From Mariannaea sp. PMI_226 (Eukaryota; Ascomycota; Sordariomycetes; Hypocreales; Nectriaceae): 64,000 nucleotides of DNA. Under the pieces are notes generated by a model. The model searched no databases and was not told where the DNA came from. It saw only the letters and a list, made by a program, of their open reading frames with translations. The first letter of the stretch is position 1, and each line of letters opens with the position of its first letter. Positions 1 to 11,555 of this stretch are shown here, one piece after another. Location: positions 1,426,001 through 1,490,000 of the forward strand of contig JANFOG010000005.1 in the NCBI GenBank assembly GCA_024336345.1. Reading direction: 5' to 3'. Both the position numbers and the translations under genes were made by a program.

Positions 1-369
1 AAGCCCACACCTCCCCCTGCTGTGATCGTCGAGGAGCCTTGTGTTGGTTGCCACGGTCCCAAGAACTTCACTCACGGTCATGGCTGCCCCCCTGAAGGTT
101 GTGGTCTCAAGAAGGTCATTGTCGAGTGCAACGGTGAGGAGTGCAAGCACAACGAGGAGTGCCACGGCGAGCACTGCCCTCCTCCCTCTCCTCCTACTCC
201 TCCCCCCGTCATCAAGCCTGCGCCCTGCACCGGCGAGAACTGCGGCACTCACACCGAGACTCACACTCACGAGACTCCTGCCGTTGTCGTCAGCTCCGGT
301 GTCAAGGCCTACTCCACCAGCCTCCTTGCTGCCGCTGGAGCTCTTGTCATCTCTTTCGCCCTCCTGTAA
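1..369 (+). CDS. GPI-anchored, Cys/Pro-rich surface protein, C-terminal part (5' truncated by window edge)
   Basis: The frame is open from base 1, so the start lies outside the window; the apparent first codon at 22 is GTG and is not a true start. The visible 122 residues begin with a proline-rich run, then a cysteine/histidine-rich segment with paired motifs (CVGCHGP, CNGEECKHNEECHGEHC), a second proline-rich linker, and a Thr/His stretch. The end is a textbook GPI signal: small residues (VVVSSG), a short spacer, then a hydrophobic tail (LLAAAGALVISFALL) up to the stop. This fits fungal cell-wall or plasma-membrane proteins whose tail is replaced by a GPI anchor in the ER. The exact family cannot be named without the N-terminus. 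Confidence 0.75.
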   Translation, partial: KPTPPPAVIVEEPCVGCHGPKNFTHGHGCPPEGCGLKKVIVECNGEECKHNEECHGEHCPPPSPPTPPPVIKPAPCTGENCGTHTETHTHETPAVVVSSGVKAYSTSLLAAAGALVISFALL

Positions 370-1539
370 AGGGTATAACCGATGGATTTCGCACTGAGGA
401 AAATTTTATGGGTTGGGATAGTAACTGGATCGTGGTAATTGTAATTTGTGATATGGCAACCGGAATTTTGGAAACTGTCTGGGACAGATTAGGCTAGCCC
501 TAAGATAGAACTGACAATTGAAGGAACTGCTTTTTGATATTAAAACCGATCGATTCGTTTCCTCTCATTGTGATGTCTTTGTAATATTTGGAAGTCTGCA
601 ACCTCTAGTGATTATGTTGAATCAATTCTCTAGCGTCTCCTTCACGCTCTCCTTTAGTACTCCCACGGCTTCGTCAATATACAAAGCTTTGTAGAGTCAA
701 GTTCTCTGATCAAAGGGACAGTGAATAAGATACAGCTTTCCATGGCCAGATCGCTTGATAAGGCGGAGTGCATGGAAAGGAGCGTATACTAATCAGCAAA
801 CACACCATATACTGGCTTGTTGCTGTTAGATCCTAATATGAAAAAAATCTGCTAGCTTTGACAATAGTTCAGCGCTGTTAAGATGGATTATAAGGAGGTG
901 GATGGTGTTTCTTGTGAGTTATCTGTCCTCGACAGAGGATGAAATGTCAGCAAGCAGTTGAATTCTTTCGAGTGATGAGAACCTGAACAGAAGCTGCACC
1001 ATGGTTAACAACTTATTCATCACAGTTCAACCCTAGCCATGTCCAGCTGGTGCCAACATCTCAAGCTTCCACTTGAGTTATCGGTGGCCAATGATTTTTT
1101 GCCGTATGTGCAGCATGAAACCATTGCCGTGCAACAAGAATAGTGCAGGAAACATTGAAAAGGGAGGGGGGGGGGGGTGGGAGGGTGCGACATGAAGACG
1201 GGAGACATCTCTAGACGGCCTTTCCATTCTATTTTCTGAGTCGCCGAGAGGCAGTATTCTATGCCTTGTATTTTTATTTCATATCCTTTTAGAGCCGTCT
1301 ATAAAAAAAAACTTTTCGATAAACGCAATGTCTCCCAGCTTAGCAAAAGAGATGCTTGTTGTATAGTATCTCACGCTGAGCCTCACGGCCAGCCAGTTGG
1401 CTTTGCTGTCGGAAGTAGTCAAATAACAGTCCCTTAATAACAAAAAAATTTATAAGTTCTTGGTGCCGCAGGTCAACAACGTGTCTTCGCATTATTTCGA
1501 AGCTCAGGTTTCACTTTGGAAACTTGCACTGGTAGCAAT
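370..1539. other. Intergenic region between two convergent genes
   Basis: No convincing gene. It holds the 3' flanks of the surface-protein gene on the left and the purine gene on the right. Notable content: a G12 homopolymer at 1166-1177 inside a G-rich stretch, and A/T-rich tracts near 1300-1320 and 1440-1450. The short open frames here look random. Confidence 0.6.
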
Positions 1540-4315
1540 CTACCGCTCAGTCGCAAAGTTGTGAAGGCTGTGACATGGTTAGTCCCTGGACACTTCCTCA
1601 AGTTCCGAATTGGCCAACGTACCTGATGTCCTCTTGGCTGGTGTTCACAGTCTCTGGTCTGGTTTCTGATTCCTTCTGTACATTCACGGGCGCACCGTTG
1701 GCAACCAGAGTAAGCTTCTTTGCGTCTGGGCCTTCCTCTCCCGCACTTCTTCTCTTCTTTCCCTTCGCCCGAATTTCGCTGATGTGGTCAAAGTAGCTCT
1801 CTGGCACTTCCGTTTGATACTTTCCACAGAAGACTCCAACCTCAAAATCTGTGATGTTCTTTTCACCCTCGACTGCATCGAAACAGGCTGCTTTCAAATC
1901 ATCCAGGGATTGGTATATCAACTGAAATAAATGTTAATATTGTAAATTGACTTAATGGACAAGAGCATCTTACCTCATCAGCGCCGATAAGCTTTGCGAT
2001 TTCCTGTCTCGTCTTGTTATGTGCGACGAGTTCTGTTAATCATCGTTAGCATATTTGTTTCTATAATGGGATATCACTTCAGCGGGCTTTCTTACGTGCA
2101 GGATCAGCAAGGTCAATGCCATGCTTTAATGAATCAAATATTAGTAATAGTCCTTCGAGTTGCTTCTGTGTTAGAATTATGATGAGGAAATATATCCAAC
2201 TTACCACGTGAGGGTGGGTGATTTCTGGCGAACACGAAGCCAGGATGACCTTGGAAGCACCTGCTTCTCTGCTCATCAAGACCTAATTAATCAAGTTAGT
2301 CACTTCTCTTCTTAGAGTAGATGCTCCCAGCTAGTGGCAGAAGAACCCGTCTGGATTCTTCTCCCAAAACCAAACGTCAGAGCAATACAAAGGAAAGCTT
2401 CGTACAATTTCGCGCGATGTGTTGCCACGGACAATCGAATCGTCAACTAGCAGCACCACTTTGTCTCTGAATTCAGACTTGATTGGCGACAATTTTCGTC
2501 GAATTCCCTGCTGTCGTGCTTTTTGGCCCGGCTAGACAAATTCAATTAGTCGAGCTGTTTCGCACTATGGGCTGGTAGGTTGGTTGACAAACCATGATAA
2601 ATGTCCTGAACGTGTACCTGAACATTCTGTCAGTGTCATCGATTCACAAGTCTAAAAGTCCGAGATATCTCACCTGTTCTTCACAAATGCGTTCGAGAGT
2701 GGCTTGTTCAAGCAACTCGCTAGGACGGCTGCAGATGTGTTGCTGGTCTTGTTCGCAAAATTCAAGTCAGAGTTTCGCCCGATAGGGTATTGAAACATGA
2801 ACGAATGCTTACCTCGGGAATTGGGATAACTAAATGGCACGAATTAGTATCGTTGGTTCGTGACTGAAAGTGAAAAAGGTGGGACAGTCACTTACCAATA
2901 TCAATCTCCTCGACCCCCTTTTCTCCCAGGATCTCCTTCACCTTGTCTGCGAGCTTGCGTCCCATGTTCTGCCTGCTACGATGGATAGAAATTCCATCCA
3001 TTGTGCTGTCAGGTCTGCTAAAATAAACCATCTCAAAACTTTTATGCTGTCAGCAGGAAACATATAATTATGAATGATACGAGACTCACATGTCAGGGGT
3101 ATAGGACTTCATATCCACAATTTGTCGGAACTGGGGGTCACCACCCTTTTCGATGAATACGGCGGCACCGGGCTTGATATCGACGATATTAGTGAAGCCC
3201 AGTTGAGTCAGGGCAACAGATTCCGAAGCCATCATGTAATCCATGGCTCCATCAAGAGTTGTTGATGGTCGAGAGCCGAGGCAGAGGGGTCGAATTCCGT
3301 TTTCATCTCTATCAAAGTGTTGGTTGCAACTCCAGGACATAAAAGCCATTCAGCTTACCTGAAACCTAGGATACCAAATCCAGTAATCATGGCAACACAA
3401 GCAAAACCACCTTTGCATCTTGAATACACTTCACGGAGTCCAGCAAAGATGTCATCCGCATTAGCTCGGGACTTGCCGAGTTCGTGTAGAGCGTGAGCAT
3501 AGACATTCAGACTATCAACCTTATGTTTAGCAGGTGGCTAGGAAAGTCGCTGGAATAAAAATGAGCTTACAGAAGTTCTGAGTCAGAGTCGGTGTTAACG
3601 TGACGGCGAGCTTCCAGATCCAAGAAGCTACGGAGTTCTGTGCTGTTGACTAAGTTGCCGTTCACTGCCAAACTCAAACCGAAGGGGCTATCTGTTAACA
3701 GGGGGTGGTTGTCAGTAAACTGAACATGCGTCTTCCAGCATAAAATAAGCCGATGATTGGGTGGTCACACGTACTGACTACTTTAGATTAGCCTCCTGTT
3801 TTCCAGCAAGATGGATTGAGTTGTCAGTTGTTACTCACCGTAGAAAGGCTGGGCCTCAGATCTAAAGTACAGAAATCGTCAGCAGGTAACTCCTTGATAA
3901 CCCTGAATGCTAGGGAGATACTTGCGCTGAGGATGTTCCGGCGGTGGGATATCGAACATGAGAAATACCACCATATCCAGGCAGGTTCTCGGTAAGGCGG
4001 GCGGGCTCTTGGAAAACTTTGGAGGCCATTCCGTTGCCCTTCATTTGATACAATCGTCCACCCTGGCACACGGTGATACCTGCAGCATCTTGTCCACGCT
4101 GGTCCGAGCATCAGCATCTTACTAGAGTCGAATTGAGAATTCTGAATATTTACATGTTGAAGATAATAGATACTTTCGTGCAATTCCACAGCAGCCGTCG
4201 TGGCTTTGGTGTCACCGAGCTGGGTTAACAGTAAGTTTGAAGTTCTGATTCAACAAAGAAAGGGCCCTGGGATCTGGACGGAGAGACGGACCAGTATGGC
4301 GCTAATACCACACAT
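1540..4315 (-). CDS. ADE4: Amidophosphoribosyltransferase (glutamine PRPP amidotransferase), 17 exons
   Basis: It makes 5-phosphoribosylamine from PRPP and glutamine, the committed step of purine synthesis in the cytosol. Reconstructed exons: 4315-4292, 4219-4154, 4098-3926, 3861-3839, 3691-3571, 3511-3359, 3308-3090, 3038-2896, 2829-2813, 2747-2674, 2617-2593, 2531-2406, 2282-2205, 2123-2096, 2032-1974, 1921-1623, 1567-1540. They sum to 1656 nt (551 aa) with matching phases throughout. The N-terminus MCGISA exposes Cys2, the Ntn-hydrolase nucleophile, followed by [17 protein letters not shown]. The phosphoribosyltransferase half has RTFIMPGQKAR and the PRPP loop [15 protein letters not shown]. 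The last exon gives SLHNFATER, matching the usual fungal C-terminus. The intron at 3862-3925 appears to use a GC donor. Exon 9 is only 17 nt. Family assignment is firm; the first donor (GTCCGT) and the 147-nt intron at 3692-3838 are the least certain junctions. Confidence 0.9.
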
Positions 4316-7300
4316 CGTTGCGGATACCGATTGTGAAGTCGGAAAAAAAGAAGTCTACGAGTTGAGCAAAGCAATGACGCCTTGATGTTTCACGCAATGG
4401 ATGCCGTTGTTGAGACGCAACGCTGGGAAGAAGCGAGATTTTTTTATCGCCTTCTAGGTATTTTAGTGGGGCAGGGAAAAATTCCTGAACTGGGTGATGG
4501 GCCTGGCCCGACCTGACCTGATGCCTCAGGACCGAAGGCTGCCCATGCCCACTCTTTTCCGAGTGGTTCATCTTTTACTCGCATCAAAAGACTGGAGGAG
4601 AGTGGCCTGCCTAACTTGAAAAGGTGACAAATTTTTGTACTGTGTACGAAGTAACGTCACACGTCTTGTCAGCGTTGGGTTTGTTGTTGTTGAATAAGGA
4701 TTGGCACTGACCAAAAAAAAAAAAATCCATTCCAGGATGACCAGCCAAAGTATTACTATGATACGGCAGTCCATGAACGCAAAGCTGTGAAGCCCCTGTC
4801 ATAGGTGCAAGGGTGTCAAGTGTCAAAGCTTTGGATTCATGGGGAAGCGTGTGATGCACAAGGACCTCAGCGCAGTCACCGTGGTCAATGCGTGGGCAAT
4901 GCGTGGCCAAAGCGCCACTTCAATTTTGTCATCTAACGAAATCCACATTTCCCCAGAGTTTACAGTCATTCGAGAAGATGTACTAGTAAGGTAGCTGCTT
5001 TTCTGAAGAAAAACTTCAAGAAGAGACGGGAACAAAAACAAAAAAACCCCAAAAACCGCTGCTTATTCTAGGCATCTACGGGAGTTGGCACATAATAATA
5101 GCTACAAGACGAGATTGAAGTAACCACAATTAGTGTTCATTATAGAGCATTGAGATAGATTGTTCTACTGTGTACAGACTCAGGTACCTAGGTTGGTAGG
5201 CCTCGGTTTTCGCATCTCCGTAATCCTGGAGTACTTGATATTTTCACACCATTTGTAATATTGAAAAGTACTTTCCAGGGCTTCTTGTCGCCTGGCTTAT
5301 TGCCACAGCTAGACTAGCGTTCCGACAAAACGAACAGTTTGCTCCCAAATGGATTAGAAATGGAGGTGGCTAACTGATGCCCAATGCGAAGTATCTAAAT
5401 ATGAGGAAGAAATTTGAATCACATCACTCTGAATTTAGCTCTACTGGTGACTTACTAGCAGCGGAGATGTATCCTGTATCAAGCAACTTTCCAACGGGTT
5501 GGTTGTCAGTTCGACCTCGGCAATCACACACCTAACAAGCTAGAGAGATCGGGCGGAGGGGCCATGAGTCTGGGGGAACAAGGGCAGTGGAGGAGAGGGT
5601 GCTCGGGTTCAGGGGTCGCGGTAGATCCCGCGAAGCCAGGCAAAGCCCAGGTCAAAACCCACCAGCTGTGTAGGTACGATAGGCCGAAAGATGCCCCCAT
5701 CGCGATGGACAACGGTCCGGCCTAGATGTGGTAGATTTCTTCGCTACTCGAAAGCTGACGTAAACAATTAGAGAATTCTATTTTGGGGAATCATGTAGAA
5801 GGTATTACTACCTCCACTGAATGCAGGTTTTTGGGGTCAAAAGCTCCAAATGCCCCCGACGGGCCTATCATTTGTCCTCTGGCCTAGTGCTGCTTGGTAG
5901 ATTCGAATACAACAAAAATAGAGGCATGCTTCCTCAGAACCTTGTTTATTTTCATCGTCTCTTCTCAAATACATCTCCACACTGGTTTCTAATAAGCATC
6001 AGGGTGCCTTACGTCAGTGATTCTCAACAGACGACACCAAGGTCAACTGAACCAAACCCGACCTCCTCAAAGAACTATAGCTCCCTTCGTTCTTCTGGAT
6101 GACTACACAATCTCTCACAATTTTAGAGATGAATGAAATTAGTCTCAATATGCAACGAAGTAGTGTGGTTTGCTAATATCTCCCGTTGTCGACTAGAAAT
6201 TGTTTAGTGGCTAGCTCTGTCCACCATACGTAATGTCTGAGGTAAACGGTTCAGGCCTCTCAGGGTCCTCCCCTTTCGAGTAAGCCTTTCTGGCTGATAC
6301 CCTCCCACCTCTCTTTGGAAAACCCATGCTTTGATGAACCAAAGTGAGCCTCAGCACGATTTGGGACTCGAATGTTTGCCGATAAAGTGCGAAAGGGGCG
6401 TTTGCTCTTTCAGTAAACAATAAGCACATTGCGGTTCAACGGGCCCAGCTCTTCGACGGAGCGCTGCTGGTATGGTCCCGCCTGACTTCTTTGCATCAAG
6501 TTGCTAACAATGATCTAATCACATAAAGGGGCAAAAATCAAAGGATCTCCTTAACCTCCAGGTTGGTGTAGAACACACTTGCTTCTTGCTCACCAATCAA
6601 CTCTGCTTTCGTGATTTGGGTTTGCTCCTACATTGACGCCTTGTTGGTTTGCTGTTTGCCTAGGTGCTCACTCAGTAATATTACTCTCTAATCTCGAGAG
6701 TTCCCACTTCAAATCTGCAGCCATTCCAATCATTTCCTAGAGCTCTTCTCAAAAGTCGCCCGTGGAGTGTGGATTACGAGAGCCGTCGCACTGGCGCCAT
6801 GAAGAGCCTTCCAGACCCCGATACCATATGTGGATTATTATCTACGAACAGCTTGCTACAGTGTTTGATAGGTTACACGTTTCGAAGGCTGTGAAAGCTT
6901 TGCGATAGGACCGTCAGTCCCTCCATAAACTTCTGGTCGGGCGACGCTTCGGCGCGGGCCGTTACACTAGGGCGATCCCGTATGAAGGAGAGAGTTGCAC
7001 CGACGAAAAGTCAACTTCCCGTATGACAAGAATAATTGTTTCAACAAGGTTTCAACGCTTGATCTTTTCGATGAAGTAATTGAGCTCCTAGAAGGTTTAT
7101 TTCCGACTGGTTGGAGGAACTTCAGTACGGAATCAACGGTCAACTACTTCGAGCAGCACTATGAGGAATGAACTGGGTTACGCCGCTCTGTCTGATTTTC
7201 TCATCTTAGGTTTGCCTAATTCATCGACTACTTCATCAAATATTTCACTATTTTCCTCTCTTCTTCACCTCTGATTGTGACGCTAGACTGGGTGCATTTA

Positions 7301-8532
7301 GGTGCGATATATTTAGCTATCAGGTTTCTGAGATCTCATCTGCACAACTTCCGCTTAATACATTCTACACATGCCCATCTTAGCACTAATTCCGCAGGGC
7401 ATTCCAGGTCTTGTTTCTATACCACACGATCTATTGTCACTTCCAACGACAAGGCCTTCACAGACTCGACAGACAGATAAAACCGAACTTGAGATGTGTT
7501 GTAACACTAAAACGGGGGTGAGGTGTGTGGTATCTCGATGGACAAAGTCCCCCCACCAAGGCATAAACTCCAAGTCCACTTGATGTAGATGTACGTGATA
7601 GGCCTTCCGTCTCCTTAATCTGCATCAGACCTTGAATTGATTGGCCGCCATGGCCATATCCAGCCTCAACTCTCTCTCGTGCCCGAGGTCGATCCTCTAT
7701 TAGACAAGAAGTAGACAATAGTTGATGCTGTAACACACCAAGCCTCCCCCCTTTGTAACTTGAGGTCCTGCTTGTTACTTGGCTATTGCTAGAACCAGTA
7801 TTGGCAGTACAAAGCAGCTGCTGCGGTCAAGATATTACCTTGTCGCCTTTTCCCTGTGTATGTTGTAGGGTATGTGTCTTGTCCCAATATGCTTCCGGTG
7901 ACCCTCAATCACCATTTCCATAGCTGTCGGAGTAGAGACTAGTCTATTTCCCAATGACTGCTATTCCTGATGGAGCAAAAAGTTCCAATTAGATATATCT
8001 TGCCGCATCTCGTATTTTGGGCTTCGTCAAACGTAGTTGACCGTCTACTTTTTCTGCTTGGCTTGGCCTGGCCAATTTCGCCTATCACAGAAACTATTGG
8101 AGCTCGTTAACTCTTTCGGTCGTCCGGTCCTTGTCAGTCTGATCCGGTAAAGCCTGATGAACACTATGCACCAAGCGTCGTTTAAAGTCACATTTCACCA
8201 AACAAATGGAAGTCCCCTCGTTATTGCTTGCATACTTTTGTTCGCTATCTGGTCAGGGATGATCGATAATAAGAATGAATGCAAGACTTGATAGACCTCC
8301 ACCGCCACTTCCCGCCAAACCGGTCGCCCCTTTTGATTTGATGCTTACTCACGCAAATATGCCATCGCCTTTCCCAGTGAAGCATCCGCTTTGAACCGTT
8401 CATATGAATTATATTCCAGGCTCATCGCTTTTCCCACCCATCCCGCCCTGTCGATGTTACCACCATTTCTTTTCCAGCTCCCGTATCAAGCCCCCTTCAC
8501 CTTGTCTGCTCCTCAACTCTCGTAGAACATAT
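4316..8532. other. 4.2 kb intergenic region without an intact gene
   Basis: It contains the upstream region of the purine gene and the 3' flank of Argonaute. No open frame here looks functional. The stretch at about 6750-7170 carries broken coding-like segments, listed separately. A run of A at about 4714-4726 and several short direct repeats are present. No tRNA or 5S rRNA motif was seen. Confidence 0.55.
6750..7170 (+). pseudogene. Decayed coding relic, unidentified
   Basis: Three frames carry protein-like segments broken by stops. One frame at about 6750-6890 reads WSVDYESRRTGAMKSLPD. A second reads IIYEQLATVFDRLHVSKAVK just downstream. A third, about 6998-7170, runs open for about 57 codons with LFDEVIELLEGLFPTGWRNF and VNYFEQHYEE before a TGA. 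The mix of frames suggests an old gene or mobile-element fragment with frameshifts. I do not recognise the family. Unrecognised introns could explain part of the frame switching, but no clear GT-AG pairs link the pieces. Confidence 0.25.
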
Positions 8533-11500
8533 TTAGATGTACCACATCGTGCTGCGGAAAAAGTCTCGAAGCTGTTCCTCCTCACTAACTGGACCCTTCT
8601 GCTTGTCCACTTTTCCTCCCAGGGTGAGCAAGGGTGGTGCATCAACGCCTCTCTCTCCTCCACTAGGAGAGATGCCACGAGCAATCTTCTCCCGGATCAT
8701 CTCATGACCCTTCGGACCAGCGCGGAAGCCTTCACTGCTCGCAATGTTCTCGTGAGCCCTCGCACGGGCACTAGCCAAATGTGCGTAATAGACCGCGGGA
8801 TGCAGTGACACGGGCGTGGTTGATCGCGCGTAGGTATAGCATTGCTGGTAAATCATTTTTTGGAAGTCGTTTACTGGCACATTCATCTCGTCAAGAATAA
8901 CGTGATAATGAACAGGCCTGGCGGTTCCCTGAATTGCGACATGAGAGTTGAGGTAAAAGTCCCACATGAACGGGTGTGTAACCTCCTTCTCAACCAATGT
9001 GCCAGGTAATGGATTACCATTACGATCTCCCTTCTGAGGGAAGAAGCGGATGTGATGGCGCTTAGTCGCGACGATCACAGTAAACTTGGGCATTTGGTTG
9101 GGAGGGATCTTGCCTTTGAGGAACTCCTTGATCTCGGAAATCTCTTGGTCCAAGACATAAGCGAACTGACCCTCGCCCACTCCATCACGCATGTAAATGA
9201 TGTGGGCCGGGACGGCACCATTGTGTCCCTTTCTCCAATAGCCAGAGAGTTGTCCAAACATCATGCGTATATTAGAAGGTGTAAGCATTTCCACTCGGTA
9301 CCCGTTGGTCTCAACCATCGCGGCATATCTGGTTGCATCTCTGTCAACAGACATCGTCATGGCAGCGGTTGAAGGAGTGTTGCCACCTGGTGCGCCATGG
9401 GAAACATCAACACCAATGATCATGGTGGGTCGACTTTCAGGGAAGTAAGTATTTGGGGAGTTCCACGGAGGCTTGACACAAGATGTGGCCCCCCCAAGCT
9501 TCGCATTAACTTTCATGCATACATTGGAGTGATATTGTCCGTTATTCTTGTGGACATGGTTGGAGACGATAACTTGTGTAAGAATCCCGAAACGACAGTC
9601 CGCTGATTTCTTGAGTCGCTCGTAGGAACCACTGTTCTTCTTGGATACCACAAGAAAGAGGAGTTGAGTGTATCCCGAAGACTTGGTGATTTCTTCATGA
9701 GCCCAAGCAATAGCCTCTGCAGCATTAAATCGCATCTGTCCAGGTGGATTCAAGAGTTTGGGATCGGCAAGGACTTTCCCGCCATGCCCCATGAAGGTAG
9801 TCTTGAATGTATTTGCGAATTGTTGCAGGACAGGAAAAGGGACACCTTGCTCAAGAGCAACAAAACCCCAGGATTTAAGAGGAACCATGTTTTGCTTCCA
9901 AAATTTCTTGCCGCGCAAGTCCCATCGGCCACTGAACTTAGGGTCAGCAATACCTCCACCTTGAAACTTGACAGCAGGGGGAGGCAGTATTCTGGCCTCA
10001 GTTTTGGCGAACTGGGTTTCAAAGTTGACACCATATTCCTTCAGGAAGGGATCGCTGCCGATTTGAAGTTCCATGGCATTCTTTACGATATCACTTTTCC
10101 GAACGCTAGGCCGTGTGACAGCGATCTTGATCATCGCAGCTGTCTGGTCAGGGTTCAGCTTAAAGGGGTACCGCTGCATGGGTTCAACCCAAGCGAGTTC
10201 CATTGGGATCATCCCTCCCTTGCCAGCATCAATAAGTGGAAGATTTGAGAACCGCAAGTTGACGTTGTATTTCTTGCGGTAATATTCCTGAACAGAGATT
10301 TGAGCTCCATCGTGCTCAAATTTATGGGTGCGTGCTGTGGCACCATCGAGGCCGTATTCTTCCTTGAATAGAAAGTCGATGACTGTGTAAATCTTTTCAT
10401 CGTTGCGACGGTTGCTGTGGCGGACCTTGAACCTGAGTCGTCGCAATTTTCGGAGTTGCTTGAAGGCATCCGATGATTCTAAACGGCCCTTGTTTTGAAC
10501 AGGCCTAAGCTGATTTGCAACGGTGATGGGCGTCATTCCTTGCCATTGTCTATCGCAAGTGGCGAGGAAATTGCAAACCATCTTGTCCATGGACTGACCT
10601 CCGATCCAGAAACAGGTGTTGGCCACATCGATGTTGTAACCAAGGCCAACACCGCCGCGAGCCATATTGTGGCTCATACGCACTGATGCGTATCCGCCTT
10701 TGTGAACCTCGACAATCGCACCATCGTTGAGAGGGATTCCGGCTGCCGATTGCTTGTAAAAATTGCGTTTGATAGAAAGCAGGTGCTGCGAGGGCCACTG
10801 GCGCACAAGATGGTCAAGAAAGTTCAGTGCCTCCTGGACAGTATTGTTGAATGAAATCTTGTGTTCCAAGTAACCCTGAAGAGCCGCGACCTTGACCTCG
10901 GTGGTCTTGCGAATCGTGACCAAGAAATCAGCACCAGGGCGGGGCTTGGCATCAGGAGGTCGCTTGCCCTCATCAAGGTCGACCTTGCAGCGGATCTCGC
11001 CGCGCTCAACGAGAACAGGAGCCCATGCCAGTTTTTTCCCGTCAAACAGCCACTTATCACCCTTGTAAGGCCGGAGCTGGGCCTGAAGCTTGGGGTGTGC
11101 CCAGAGCTTCTTCATAACCGGACCAATCTTGTCAGGCTCGGGAGACAAGATGATCTAGCAATACAGTTAGGAGTATGACACCAAACAGAAACGGCAAGAC
11201 TTACATCGTATTGATAGATTTTCTTGTTGAAGTCAAACTTTGACATTCGGTACTGATTGACTTCAATCATCTCTGGCTTGCCCTCGGTGTTGAGCTTATT
11301 ACCGCGAAGAGTGAACAGGTCCTTCTTGGTATCAGATACATAAGCGTCTGGAGGGAGCTCCATTCGGGTGTTCCCTTTCTCTTGTCTAGGAGCTCGAGCC
11401 GGGTCAAACCCGGGACCCTGAGTCCAACCCGGTGGTGGACCGGCAGCAGAGGATCGAGACGCGGAATCAGCACGACTGCGAGCTGGAGACTGTGACGATC

Positions 11501-11555
11501 TTCGTGAAGAGCCCCCCGGCTTGGAGGGCGATGGGGAACGGCGCCGATCAGACAT
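8533..11555 (-). CDS. Argonaute protein (QDE-2-like)
   Basis: This is the slicer of RNA silencing, binding small RNAs to cleave or repress complementary transcripts. Two coding exons (11555-11205 and 11154-8533) flank a 50-nt intron and give 990 aa. Residues 1-60 are Ser/Arg/Pro-rich and disordered. The Argonaute N, linker 1 and PAZ regions follow, then a C-terminal PIWI domain. The catalytic residues are visible: Asp700 in IIGVDVSHGAPG, Glu739 in GYRVEML, Asp774 in MRDGVGEGQF, and His909 in YYAHLASARARAH, so slicing looks possible. The protein ends in MWYI, consistent with the buried hydrophobic Argonaute C-terminus. The start is the first ATG downstream of a predicted 5' UTR intron. No Dicer or RdRP gene is in the window. 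Fungi often carry two Argonautes, quelling (QDE-2) and meiotic (SMS-2) types; I favour QDE-2 but cannot prove orthology. Confidence 0.95.

Noticed and set aside
3824..4189. 121-codon minus-strand frame starting [12 protein letters not shown]
   Set aside because: Only its first residues are real purine-gene sequence; the rest reads through introns in wrong frames and is replaced by the spliced model.
5491..5530. Segment with a GTTCGACCTC word resembling a tRNA T-arm
   Set aside because: No matching acceptor stem, D-arm or anticodon arm could be built around it.
9664..10248. 194-codon plus-strand frame inside the Argonaute gene
   Set aside because: It is antisense to well-supported PIWI/PAZ coding sequence and has no features of its own.
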